A DNA stretch of 64,000 nucleotides. Source: Podochytrium sp. JEL0797. Its lineage: Eukaryota; Chytridiomycota; Chytridiomycetes; Chytridiales; Chytriomycetaceae. The notes beneath the pieces are model-generated. The model ran no database searches and was not told where the DNA came from. It was given only the letters and a program-made list of their open reading frames with translations. The position numbers were made by a program, and so were the translations under genes. The stretch lies in assembly GCA_027596195.1 (NCBI GenBank), contig JADGJG010000022.1:21128-85127 (forward strand), in the 5' to 3' direction. Below are positions 22,282 to 33,982 of this stretch, one piece after another. Positions within the stretch are counted from its first letter, which is position 1, and each line of letters opens with the position of its first letter.

Positions 22282-23857
22282 TTATTTGCGCTTCCGCAAT
22301 GCGTCCTCCCCACCGCTGACATTCTCCTTCCCGACACCCTCTCCCTGAATCGCAAACGGTTCCACGTCTTGGGCCTCTTCCGCGTCCTCGATATCATCGT
22401 ACCGGCTGCCACTCACTTCCCCCGAAGGCTGGTGGTCAAGTTGCTCCTCACTTCCCACTTCTCCTCCCAGAGTTCCCTCCATCACGCCATTAGGTCCATT
22501 CGAATCGACCCCATTCACTTGCTCATTCAGCACCGTATCCGTCAACATCGCACCCTCCTCGTTCGAAACGAACGCGCCATTTCGTCCCAAACTCGGTGAA
22601 ATCTGGGCCGAAGATTCATCGCCACTGAACTGGGGGTGCTGTTGCTGCGAATACATGCGATTGTCGACGCTGTTGCTGCGACTGCGACTGAGTTCACGGT
22701 GGTGCTGAACTTCTTGGAACGGCGCGTTGAGGTAACCACAACTCTTGCATTTGAATTCTTTTGAGAGAGGAAGAGAAAATGTCAGGACTGGTTGCCGCGA
22801 AATAGAATTAAGTGGACAGAGGGGATGGGGTGACTCAACTGATGGTCTCATACAGTTCTGGCGGGCACAGCCCGTTGTGGTCAAAACACGATTGACAAAC
22901 CAACGCGTATTTCGTTTGAGGGCCTTCGGTGTCGCCCACAACGGCATCCATCACGCGATCGAACCAGGTGGACTGCGAGGGTGTGAGGGCAGCGGGCGAT
23001 TTCTGAATTGTGATGGATGGCGTCCCGCCGTTGGGCAATTGGTTCATGGGCGTACTAAAGGGAGTTTCGGAGCCGTGAGGTTGTTGGTTCGGCATGGGTC
23101 CTGGTTTGACGGGAGTCTGCATGGTGTTGTGCGGAGTTCCTGGCGAATGAATTTCGTGAGATGCAGAAACGGGTAGAATTCTAGTCTTCATACCTTGCGG
23201 GTGGGGAATTTTGGCTTTCGGGGTCGCTGCCTTGGGTCGCAACTGTTTCGGAGGAGTATCAAACTTGTCGAGGAGGTTTTTGGTCGTGTCTAATCAATTT
23301 CGCACCGGTTCAGGGATACAAAGAGAAGGAAAGGAGTTTAAGAGACTCACAGTATCCCGTCTTCTTTTTGAGTTCTTCAACCTTGAGTTTCTGGTTCGTT
23401 CGGAGCAAATCGAGGTTCCGACCTGCACAGGATTCGAGTTGTGTGAGAAACCCCCCGCAAGGAGCAGATCAGACAGGGGATTACCGTTGGATCGAATCTT
23501 CGCCTTGTACCAAATATCGACCAGAATGCGCGAATAGTAGATGCTGGAAGCGCAAAGAAGGGTCAACGCAAGGACCCAACACTTCTCCAAAGCCCTCTCT
23601 CACCACACGGGAAACAGAGTCAGCACAGCAACCTTGATCAGCCACACACTCGCCGTGTCATCCACGGGCGAGAGCACCGTGAAATAGCCCACCAGGTAGG
23701 CCGCATACAACCCGCCGAGGTACCGCAAAATCACGGCTTGCCAGGCTGCGTTGAGCTCGGCGTAGGAAACCATGTTCTCCTCAGTGCGTTTGATGTCGTC
23801 CTCGATGCCCTGGAGCACCTCAGCGTAATCCTGCTCCGAGGTGAACCACTTGAGCAT
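22282..23857 (-). CDS. LNP1: Lunapark homologue (ER three-way junction protein)
   Basis: Five or so exons from ATG 23857 (MLKWFTSEQDYAEVLQGIED). An N-terminal coiled coil is followed by two membrane segments (RYLGGLYAAYLVGYFTVL and CWVLALTLLCASSIYY), which form the Lunapark hairpin, then another coiled coil (RTNQKLKVEELKKKTGY). The first intron, about 50 nt near 23635-23590, is inferred because the frame has a stop there but continues in phase. A Ser/Pro-rich linker leads to the Lunapark zinc ribbon: YALVCQSCFDHNGL and, across an intron at about 22840-22758, KFKCKSCGYLNAPF. This gives two CxxC pairs. Lunapark stabilises three-way junctions of the tubular ER. The acidic tail (EDAEEAQDVEPF) resembles the family's C-terminus. 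Confidence 0.9.
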
Positions 23858-23902
23858 TTCGAAATGGAAGATGTTTTTTATTGGCGTTTCACTTTCGTCC
23901 GT

Positions 23903-24444
23903 TCACTCCTTCATGGCTTCCTCCTCGTCGCCATTCTCGTGCCGCCTCGTGGCAAGATTCGCTTTCCACAGCACCCCTTTTCCGCAAAAGTCAGCCCGCT
24001 TTGAAGAATCACCGACAACAAAAAGAGGTACCTTGATGCCTTAGCGCATACACGAACGCAGACACAGAGTCCTTCTCGCTGACGGGTTGTTCGCTAAAGT
24101 GTTGCTGGATGGCTGCAATCAGGTCTTCGCGCCGTTGCAGGCTTTGGGCCGATCGCAGGCCTTCGATGCGGCTGGTTTGGGTGCGGAAGCGGGGAATCAG
24201 CATCGACGGATGGGTTCGAGGTGGTACATGTGGGCAGTTTGTTACCAGTATCGTCGCAGTGTAGCGTCGTCAACCTGTTTTCGAATAGAATGTCAGTGAG
24301 CAGGGGGTGATTCGAAATAGGAAGCGAGAGGGAAGGAAGCCAGTCTGTCCTGGCACGCGCTGGCTGAGTTGTTCATCCATAAGCATCGAATCGTGTGTTG
24401 GGCGTGGCGCGGCCGTGGGCGGTTCCAACCTGCGAGAAGTCCAT
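23903..24444 (-). CDS. SAP30-like Sin3-binding protein (5' end unresolved)
   Basis: The SAP30 Sin3-binding domain appears when three exons are joined. MDFSQ near 24444-24430 splices (GTTGGA...AACAG) to VDDATLRRY near 24282, then over an intron (GTAACA...ACCAG) to CRIEGLRSAQSLQRREDLIA and AIQQHFSEQPVSEKDSVSAF. A further short exon gives ANLATRRHENGDEEEAMKE with a stop at 23905-23903. This is the family's pattern of D-F-x(5-7)-LRRY, then L-x3-I/V-x2-HF and E-K-x5-FVY. SAP30 bridges Sin3 and the Rpd3-type deacetylase complex. The start is uncertain: the MDFSQ frame is blocked upstream by a stop near 24500, so an earlier exon may exist. The N-terminal zinc finger of animal SAP30 is not visible. 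The stop is about 45 nt from the Lunapark ATG. Confidence 0.68.
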
Positions 24445-25872
24445 CGGAAGATTTTTTGGACTTTTGTCTTGCTCGGCATGAATGGAATTCGTTCCAAATC
24501 CAAGTTAAACTAGTGAAAACCAAAGCATTATCTGCGCAGCCCAAAATGCAGTGTTCGCACTGCCTGGATTTCTCGCAAATATTCATTCTCGGCAATTGAA
24601 AACACAATTAAAATACGTGTCTATTAATTTTAATAAAGAGACCGCAACTTCAAACCCCACATCGTTGGAAATTCGAGCGGATCGAAATAATTTGACGGCT
24701 TTCCAATATCTTTGAAATCAATGAATTGGATCAGACAACTGTATCACAAGAGGAATCGGGTCATGGTCTTCTTCGATGACCTTCCTTTTCATTTCCGCGT
24801 ATTCCAATCACGGAGTTCAAACTCTCTTGGCTTGAGCGCGACTCGTACTAATCTCATCAGCACCGCTAAAAATCGATGTGTTTGATTGACCAACAGATGC
24901 GGGAGTGTTCGACTTGGGCATTCTGACAATTTTTTTACACAATTTCTGACTTTTTGCAGTCAACGGATGATCATGGGAGCTCGGCCCGGCCAGCCGTCAT
25001 TTATATTGGCACTAATCACTTCAAAACTACCCGTGGAAAAGTCCTCAGCTCCATCTCGAAGAATATTGTGAGTTTCCCATTCTACGATCAGAAAAACTGA
25101 ACTTTGATCGAAATCAAGCGATCGATCAGCGACGACGTGTCCTTCGCTCCAAGTCAATGTTAATATATAATCTCTGCGACTTTTCAACCCGGCTGATTGT
25201 CGGATTTAAACTACTTCAGCTTTCACGAACGCGAACGCGAACTGATAGTATTCCTCGCGAATGTTTCCAAAATTCCACAGCCAGCTGCGCAGTTGTTTCC
25301 TATGCACGACCCATGCTTATGGAGGATTGACGATCATTATGCTCCCACCTTCCTCCGGTTGCATACTGCGAAGTGGGCATCGGAACTTTGGATTTCATTG
25401 CACGTTGGAAAAAATTGACATTCCGTGACCCACTGCATGGTAACCCTTTGTTGATTTTTTGCGGAAAACCCTCATATTTTGTCCTTATAGGCGCCCGACA
25501 CGCCTTCTTTCTGCGAGCCACAGCCAGCCCGAGTTCTTGATTTCGACCGCCAACATAATTACTTTCCTCTGCACAACCATATGCTGATGGAGGATAGCCG
25601 ATCGTAGGAAACTCTGCTCCTCCCATACTGCAAAGTGGGCATCGAAATTTCGGACTCACGCAATAACCTCCTGTTTCTTCTCGCCAACCTTTCCAGATTG
25701 GTTCGCGAGAGCCAGCTCCTTCGGGGGGTAAGAATAAATAATTTAATATATTTTTTGAGATTTGTATTTTCTGACCATGCATTTTTATTGACTGCCTTGG
25801 GGATCGCGTTTTTTCAAACCCCGAGTCTGCAACGACAAAATAAAGATTGGCTTTTATTACACTTGTGAATGA
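24445..25872. other. 1.4-kb region without a recognisable gene
   Basis: Contains an imperfect direct repeat: about 25297-25395 and about 25570-25655 share TTTCCT-TGCAC, ATG-T-ATGGAGGAT, CGATC and GCATACTGC-AAGTGGGCATCG (or CCATACTGCAAAGTGGGCATCG). A 160-residue minus-strand frame (25300-25782) spans the repeats but resembles nothing I know. The rest is AT-rich with no clear signals. The duplication described under 25821-34572 starts at its right end. Confidence 0.5.
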
Positions 25873-28800
25873 TCATTTGACGAATGAGAATAGCTGATGT
25901 TTCTTGGAGATGGAATTGGCCGCTACTGCAGTCGAATCGCTCCTTGAACGTTTCCGTGTGCGTCTTTCGACAATCGACGCGTTTTCTGACACAACACTTG
26001 GTGCTCTTTGTTCCTGAGATGTCTGGAAGTCAGAATCAGTTGAATTCGATGCAAAAAATTCAAAAGAGAATACAAACCTTGAATAGCTTCAAAAGCGCTC
26101 CAAACTGTTTCCCGCATGTCAAATCCCTCAACTCATGCGACCCCAGCAGCAAACTCCTGTACAACCTCTTCGCAGCACTGGTGCTAATTTGAATGACGCG
26201 TTTCTCCACATTCCTCCCTTCCATTTTCGCCAACAACTGCTCCAAACGAACGTCAACCAGCTCAGCTAAAATCTCGTTGGCACCCGCCGCCTCCTCCTCA
26301 CTGCCAACGACATCATCAAAGCAGATCTCAGCATCAACTCCATACAGCTCACGCAAAGCGGCGAAAATCCGCTTGACAGCATTCCAAGCGCCAAGCTGGT
26401 CCTGATTCAAAACGCACCCAACAACCAACAAACCCAACGCTCCAACCACTTCGATATGAGTATTCGTTCCGTGAAGATGCGCGAATGTGTTCACGGCGCA
26501 TAACGCGTATACCTTGGCGAGATGCGCTTCCTCTGTCATTTCTGCTCGCTGCGTCGTCGTTGGAGAGATATCGTGGGTATATTGTTGAACCAGGTATTGC
26601 GCACGAGACGCGTGGGTACATGCAAGGAGCATGTGCTGACGCGCGAGTTCCGGGGAGCTGTAGTGCGTCTTGGTTGGGGTATGTCGGGTGGCGAAGAAGG
26701 AAAGAGATTTCTGAAGAGTTTGGATCGCAAGATCATGAGATGAGAGGGTACAAGTGTCATCGCGGCGGGTCAATAAGAAAAGTGTTGGGAGGGGTGGGGA
26801 AGGTTCGTGAATGAGTCGCGACGCGATCAATCCGGTGAGTTCCATTACTGGGGCGATAGCGGATTCATTGGCGGGTTCGATTTCGAGGAGTGAGAGGAGG
26901 GCGGTGAATGCGTGCAAAGACTCTCGATAATGCTTCAAACGGAAGAGGGACGTGGCGAGTTGACGAAGGGAGTTGCAGAGGGGTTCCAAGTATTGAGGCG
27001 TGGCGGATGAAATACCCGTGAGGTGTTGTTGGATGTGGATACACGATTGAATGAATTGGTCCGCGGCTTCAAGGGTTTCGTGGAGTGTGGTGGCCGAATC
27101 AGACAACGATTTGAAAAGAAGGGTAACGGCGGAAACGATTTCGAAGAGGGGAGTTCTCGTCGCGAGTTTGAGAATCGACGCGTGAAGATCTGCGTGTGAG
27201 ATGACGTATGCTTGTTCGCTTCCAATAACTGCGGCGTGTTCGAGACGGAGAAACAGCTTGGAATGAAGCAAGTCAATCGCTTGTTGGACAATGCGGTTTC
27301 CAGAACTCAAGCCAAGATGCTGTCGGAGCAGAGAACTAGTGACTGGGCGGGCCGGCGACACGAAGCAAATGAATTCCAAGACACAAACAGCAGCGCGTCC
27401 CAAAGCCCCGTGCCTCTGCAGCAAAGACTCAATCGACAGATGTGTGAGGTATAGAAGTGGGTCTTCATCCTCCGGTGAACTGCTCGCAGAACTGCTGCTC
27501 TCAGTCAAAACAGGTGTCCCACCCCGGCTGGTCCCACCAATCGCGCTTTCCCCCTCCAAATCAGACTTCACAACCAGCATACTCTGCACAAGCTCCAAGC
27601 AGGTGCCCTTCTCCAAGTCCAAGAATGACTTCACCAATGCACTGTAAAGCGCATCACCGCCCGTTTCCTCCACAACATGGTTCACGCTCGAAAAGTCGAC
27701 ATTCTTCTCCCTCTTGGATCCCTTCTTCCAAAACATAACCTCCAAATCATCCTCCAATGGTGTGAACTCCATCGGAATCAGCACAGTGTGTCCCGTCGAT
27801 TTCCTCGCAAACGCTTCGAAACCAGCGTAGTCCTTCATGGTGATTACCACATGGCCACTGAGCGCAGGGACACCCTTGAACAGAAAATCTAATACTGCCA
27901 TGCTCCGAGCTCCATCCAACACCAGGAGATATCGTCCCGTCGTGTGTTGACTCAACCACAGGCAAAACTTGTCCTTCAACTCATCCTCCCCCGCTGTTAC
28001 ACTCACACCAATCTGGAGTTGAGTCAACACACCACGTAGACTTGAAACAATCGATTCGAGACAGAGGCACGAGATCCAGAACACGTTGGAGCGGTACCGT
28101 TTCTGAATTGTGGTTGCGTCTTTGAGGTATTCTTCGACGACGCGCGTTTTTCCAGCTACGGGGCCATAGATGATGGCCAGCATGGGGTGCGAGTAGGTGA
28201 CAAAGTTTTTCGAGAGTGCTTTGAGTTCGCGCGAGTGGAGGAAGGTCGGGTTGGCAGGTGCAGGAGTGGATGTGGGGGTCGTGCTGTCAAAGATACTATG
28301 GAAGGACGGGGACGCGGAAGCAGCTGGAGCAGATTCAGATGCAAGGTGACCATCGTTGTCGTCGCCGTCCAAGTCCGAATCCGAATCCATTTCGGACGGA
28401 GTGAGTTGAACGGACTCCGTGTCACTGTCGTCAAGAGTGATGAAATTCGTCTTGGACACTGCACGACAAGCGGCTGGGGAACTGAATGTGGACGGCTTTT
28501 GAGGAGTGGGCATCCGAGGGTGGAAAAAGTCACGAGGCGAGTAGTGAGAATCCAACGAAGCACCTGATAAAAATTGCGTGAGAAAACATAACACAACTGA
28601 AGAATTTCTTGATTTTACTTCTGCGGAATTCAGACTGCGAAAAATCGTCGGAAACAGACGGACAAGTTGGGCTCAAGCAAGGAGTGTCGCTTGAAGGAGA
28701 AACGCCCCGCAGTGGCTCAAATGAGCACCCCGATTCCAGCTTCAGGGAAAGAGGACTATCATCTGGCGTCAAGAAGTCAGCGTGGTGATCAGCTGGAGCC

Positions 28801-29606
28801 GGCGTGTGGAGGAAGTGCGGCTTCACTCGCGACATTGATTGGACGTTTTTGTTTGTCACTTCTAATGGAATCCAATTAAAGGCAATCACTCGATCCAATT
28901 CCAACAAATGGAATACAAATGAATCGTACCAGTGTCCGAGGCGTGGTTGTTTGTATTCTGGGTCACGTGTTGAACCCTGGTGATCGAGGGCACACCCCAA
29001 GAAGACTTGTCACTCTCCGATCCAAGCAAACCCACTGTCTCAAAACTAATCCCATCACTTTCTGGGGTCACCCCGACCACCCTTCCGTCGTTGGAGATAC
29101 CGAAAGGCTCTGGAGCCGACAGTCCAGGCACCTTGCCAACAAGAAAGGATTCCCGTGAGAGTAGAGTTTTCACAGCAATGGTTGAACCACAAGAGACTTG
29201 TTTTTGGTCGTTAGGGGTGCAGGTCGGACGCTTTTTTGTTTGCGGGCCAGGCCTCATGTCCAAGTCGGCCGATCTTGGTGATGCCGGGCCAGAAATCAGG
29301 AAGCTAAATGGCAGAGAGGCGGTGGCCGAGATCTTGCCCGATTCACATAGTGTGGAAACCTCGGTTGAGTAGTGGGGAGAACTGGTGGCAAGACTGGAAT
29401 TTTGGAACGATGGCTGGACAGGACTGGGTCGCAGCGCGGTCTTGAATGGATAAAATCTTGAAGCTTGGACTGGTTTGGGAGTCTCCTCCGTAGAGAGTGC
29501 CCGTGGGTTCGTAGCAGAGACGTGACGTGCTGCTTGTATGAAACACTTTGTTAATAACGTAGGGAAGACGATAAGAGAGGAACCTACCAAGCTGGCTGTT
29601 AGTCAT
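25873..29606 (-). CDS. STAND/NLR-like P-loop protein, copy 1
   Basis: Five exons, start ATG 29606 (MTNSQL). Exon 2 (about 29540-28935) encodes a Ser/Thr/Pro-rich region (STEETPKPVQASRFYPFKTA). Exon 3 ends FSQSEFRRS and splices to ASLDSHYSPRDFFHPRMPTP. The main exon holds an NB-ARC-like core (LAIIYGPVAGKTRVVEEYL, then RYLLVLDGARSM and GHVVITMKDYAGFEAFAR), a linker with an acidic Ser run, and about 400 helical residues ending HELRDLTCGKQFGALLKLFK. The last exon (TSQEQRAPSVVSENAS, then RRTRKRSRS) ends at 25873 and adds a basic, NLS-like tail. The total is about 1,150 residues. The P-loop GPVAGKT is one residue shorter than the GxxxxGKT consensus, and Walker B is LVLDG instead of LVLDD. Helical repeats after a P-loop core suggest a signalling NLR-like protein. 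The N-terminal region matches no known effector domain. Confidence 0.75.
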
Positions 29607-30020
29607 TTGAGTTGTTGGAGCAGTGGTTTGTTGGTTTCTTGGTGAATCACGAGTTGCTTGGTGTTCTGAGTTTGTAAGCTTTCTCGGTCAGTATTCATTT
29701 GAAAGCGATGGGAACGCGGCAGGCGCGCCAATTCAGACAGGCAATTTCAGACCCAATACCTTGCTTTGTCTGCAACTCACTGGGGTAAGACTTGAAGCGG
29801 CTGTGCGGGGGGCTAGTTTGCGAGGTGACCACCGAGATTTTTCGGTTGATTTTTGTTGGCATTGAGGGCAAGGACTGATTGGAAAAACGAGCGTGTGATG
29901 ATAACCGAATGGAATTCTCTCTTTTCCATATTCTCAGTCAGTCTTGTGTATAACTAAACACTGTGACGGGACACCGAGCCAACTCGCCCTTCGCTCATCC
30001 TGTGAAAATCCAAATTGCAA
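29607..30020. promoter_or_regulatory. Duplicated divergent promoter (unit 1)
   Basis: About 410 bp between STAND copy 1 and the truncated Derlin copy. It matches 33983-34403 over most of its length (for example TTGTTGGTTTCTTGGTGAATCACG at about 29625 and 34001). Small indels and substitutions separate the two copies. It presumably drives STAND copy 1 and may still fire towards the Derlin fragment. Confidence 0.5.
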
Positions 30021-30191
30021 ATGACACCGTTGGAAGAATGGTTTTATGAGCTCCCCATCATCACCAGGACATACATCACACTGGTGTTTGCTGAAACCAT
30101 TGCTAGTGTGAGTACTTGACCTGCCCCTGAGACTGGGATATTGACCAACGAGACAGCAACTTGACTTTGTCAATCCATACCAACTGCACTT
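30021..30191 (+). pseudogene. Truncated Derlin fragment (exon 1 and start of exon 2)
   Basis: ATG 30021 begins MTPLEEWFYELPIITRTYIT, identical to the intact Derlin at 34404. Exon 1 ends ETIAS at GTGAGT; the intact copy ends ETIAC. Exon 2 starts QLDFVNPYQLHF and is then cut at about 30191. Reading continues through unrelated sequence to a stop near 30240. The rhomboid core is gone, so this is a dead by-product of the duplication. It points into the 3' end of STAND copy 2, which lies on the opposite strand. Confidence 0.85.
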
Positions 30192-30256
30192 CCGAGTCTG
30201 CAACGATAAAATAAAAATTGGCTTTTATTACATTTGCTGAATGAGCAGTTGAGCAA

Positions 30257-33200
30257 TTAGAATAACTGTTGTTTCTTGGAGATCAAATTGGTCGATGATG
30301 CACTCGAATCGCTCCTTGAACGTTTCCGCGTGCGTTTTTCAACTATCGACGCGTTTTCTGTTGCAACACTTGGTTTCCCCAATTCTCTTTGTTCCTGAGA
30401 TGTCTGGAAGTCAGAATCAGTTGACTTCAATGCAGAAAAAATATCAAACCTTGAATAGCTTCACAAGCGCACCAAACTGTTTCCCGCATGTCAAATCCCT
30501 CAACTCATGCGACCCCAGCAGTAAACTCCTGTACAACCTCTTCGCAGCACTGGCGCTAATTCGAAAGACACGTTTCTCCACATTCCTTCCTTCCAGTTTC
30601 GCCAACAACTGCTCCAAACAAACTTCAACCAGCTCAGCTAAAATCTCGTTGGCACCCGCCGCCTCCTCCTCACCGCCAGCGAGATCATCAAAACAGTTCT
30701 CTGCATCCACCCCGAACAGCTCACGCAATGCGACGAGAATCCGCTTGACAGCGTTCCAAGCGCCAATCTGGTCCCGATTTAAAACGCACCCAACAACTAA
30801 CAAACCCAACGCTCCGACCACTTCGACATGAGTACGCGTTCCGTGAAGATGCGCAAATGTGTTCACGGCGCATAACGCGTATCCCTTGGCGAGATGCGCT
30901 TCCTCTGTCATTTCTGCTCGCTGCGTCGTCGTTGGAGAGATATCGTGGGTATATTGTTGAACCAGGTATTGCGCACGAGACGCGTGGGTACATGCAAGGA
31001 GCATGTGCTGACGCGCGAGTTCCGGGGAGCTGTAGTGCGTCTTGGTTGGGGTATGTCGGGTGGCGAAGAAGGAAAGAGATTTCTGAAGAGTTTGGATCGC
31101 AAGATCATGAGTTGAGAGGGTACAAGTGTCGTCGCGGCGGGTCAAAAAGAAAAGTGTTGGGAGGGGTAGGGAAGATTCGTGAATGAGTCGCGACACAATC
31201 AAACCCGTGAGTTCCATTACTGGGGCGATAGCGGATTCATTATTGGCGGGTTCGAGTTCGAGGAGCGAGAGGAGGGCGGTGAATGCGTGCAAAGACTCTC
31301 GATAATGCTTCGAACGGAAGAGGGACGTGGCGAGTTGACGAAGGGAGTTGCAGAGGGGTTCCAAGTATTGAGGCGTGGCGGATGAAATACCCGTGAGGTG
31401 TTGTTGGATGTGGATACACGATTGAATGAATTGGTCCGCGGCTTCAAGGGTTTCGTGGAGTGTGGTCGCCGAATCAGACGACGATTTGAAATGAAGGGTA
31501 ACGGCGGAAACGATTTCGAAGAGGGGAGTTCTCGTCGCGACTTTGAGAATCGACGCGTGAAGATCTGGGTGTGAGATGACGTATGCCCGTTCGCTTCCAA
31601 TAACTGCGGCGTGTTCGAGACGGAGAAACAGCTTGGAATGAAGCAAGTCAATCGCTTGTTGAACGATTCGGTTTCCAGAACTCAAGCCAAGATGCTGTTG
31701 GAGCAGAGAGCTGGTCACTGGACGGGCCGGCGACACGAAGCAAATGAATTCCAAGACGCAAACGGCGGCGCGTCCCAAAGCCCCGTGCCTCTGCAGCAAA
31801 GACTCAATCGACAGATGTGTGAGGTACAGAAGCGGGTCTTCCTCATCAACCGAACTGCTCGCACTACTGCTGCTCTCCGTCAAAACAGGTGTTCCATCCC
31901 GGGCGGTTCCACCAATCAAACTTTCCCCCTCCAACTCACTCTTGACAGCCAACATACTCTGCACAAGTTCCAAGCAAGTGCACTTCTCCGTGTCCAAGAA
32001 CGACTTCACCAACGCGCTGTAAAACGCATCTCCACCCGTTTCCTCCACAACATGGTTCACGCTCGAAAAGTCGACATTCTTCTCCCTCTTGGATCCCTTC
32101 TTCCAAAACATAACCTCCAAATCATCCTCCAATGGGGTGAACTCCATCGGAATCAGCGCCGTGTGTCCCGCCGATTTCCTCGCAAACGCTTCGAAACCAG
32201 TGTGGTCCTTCATGGTGATTACCACATGGCCACTGAGCGCAGGGACACCCTTAAACAGAAAATCCAATACTGCCATGCTCCGAGCTCCATCCAACACCAG
32301 GAGATACCGTCCCGCCGTGTGTTGACGCAACCACAGGGAAAACTTGTTTCTCAACTCTTCCTCCCCCGCGGCAGCACTTACACTAATCTTGAGTCCAGTC
32401 AACATACCACGTAGACTTGAAACAATCGATTCGAGACAGAGGCACGAGATCCAGAACACGTTGGAGCGGTACCGCTTCTGGATGGTGGTTGAGTCTTTGA
32501 GGTATTCCTCGACGACGCGCGTTTTTCCAGCGACGGGGCCATAGATGATGGCCAGAATGGGACGCGAGTAGGTGACAAAGTTTTTGGAGAGTGCTTTGAG
32601 TTCACGCGAGTGGAGGAAGGTCGGGTTGGGGGTTACAGGAGTGGACGTGGGGGTCGGAATTTCAAAGACGCGTTGGAAGGATGGGGTCGCGGAAGCCGCT
32701 GGAGCAGATTCAGGATCAAGGTTTCCCTTGATTTCGTCGTCGTCCGAATCCGAATCCATTTCGGACGGAGTGAGTTGAACGGACTCCGTGTCACTGTCGT
32801 CAAGAGTGATGAAATTCGTCTTGGACACTGCGCGACAAGCGGCTGGGGGGCTGAATGTGGACGGCTTTTGAGGAGTGGGCATCCGAGGGTGGAAAAAGTC
32901 ACGAGGCGAGTAGTGAGAATCCAATGAAGCACCTGATTAAAATTGCGTGAGAAAACATCGCCCAAATGAAGAAGAATAACTAGATTTTACTTCTGCGGAA
33001 TTCGGACTGTGAGAAATCGTCGGAAACAGACGGACAAGTTGGGCTCAAGCAAGGAGTGTCGCTTGAAGGAGAAACGTCCCGCAGTGGCTCAAATGAGCAC
33101 CCCGATTCCAGCTTCAGGGCAATTGGACTATCATCTGGCGTCAAGAAGATAGGGTGGTGGTCAGCTGGATCCGGCACGTGGAAGAAGTGTGGCTTCACTC

Positions 33201-33982
33201 GCGATGTTGATTGGACGCGGTTGTTTGTCACTTCTAATGGAATCCGAGAAAAGTTAATCACTCGATCTAATTTCAACAAAAACGAATAGAAATGAATCGT
33301 ACCAGTGTCCGAGGCGTGGTTGTTTGTATTCTGGGTCACGTGTTGAACCCTGGTGATCGAGGGCGGCGCACCCCAAGAAGACTTGTCACTCTCCGATCCA
33401 AGCAAACCCACTGTCTCAAAACTAATCTCATCACTTTCTGGGGTCACCCCGACCACCCTTCCTTCGTTGGAGATACCGAAAGGCTCTGGAGCCGACAGTC
33501 CAGACACCTTGCCAACAAGAAAGGATTCCCGTGAGGGTAGAGTTTTCACAACAGTGTTTGAACCAGAAGAGACTTGTTTTTGGTCGTTAGGGGTGCAGGT
33601 CGGACGCTTTTTTGTTTGCGGGCCAGGCCTCATGTCCAAGTCGGCCGATCTTGGTGATGCCCGGCCAGAAATCAGGAAGCTAAATGGCAGAGAGGCGGTG
33701 GCCGAGATCTTGCCCGATTCACATAGTGTGGAAACCTCGGTTGAGTAGTGGGGAGAACTGGTGGCAAGACTGGAATTTTGGAACGATGGCTGGACAGGAC
33801 TGGGTCGCAGCGCGGTCTTGAATGGATAAAATCTTGAAGCTTGGACTGGTTTGGGAGTCTCCTCAGTAGAGAGTGCCCGTGGGTTCGTAGCAGAGACGTG
33901 ACGTTCTGCTTGTATGAAACACTTTGTTAATAACGTAGGGAAGATGATAAGAAAGGAATCTACCAAGCTGGCTTTGAGTCAT
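30257..33982 (-). CDS. STAND/NLR-like P-loop protein, copy 2
   Basis: Same structure as copy 1, start ATG 33982 (MTQSQL) and stop 30259-30257. Exon 2 begins ERHVSATNPRALSTEETPKP after a short intron. Exon 3 begins EVTNNRVQSTSRVKPHFFHV. The main exon has IIYGPVAGKTRVVEEYL near 32560-32510 and YLLVLDGARSM. The C-terminal exon (TSQEQRELGKPSVATENA) ends KRTRKRSRSDS...KQQLF. Differences from copy 1 include SDSDDDEIKGNLDPES instead of SDSDLDGDDNDGHLASES, one extra Asn in ELEPANNESA, and different tail residues. Intron positions are the same. All changes keep the frame open over about 1,150 residues, which argues that both copies are expressed and constrained. The short P-loop and LVLDG are shared, so they predate the duplication. 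Confidence 0.75.

Noticed and set aside
25300..25782. 160-residue minus-strand frame over imperfect repeats
   Set aside because: The frame is open but covers two diverged repeat copies and has no known domain. Chance or relic is more likely.
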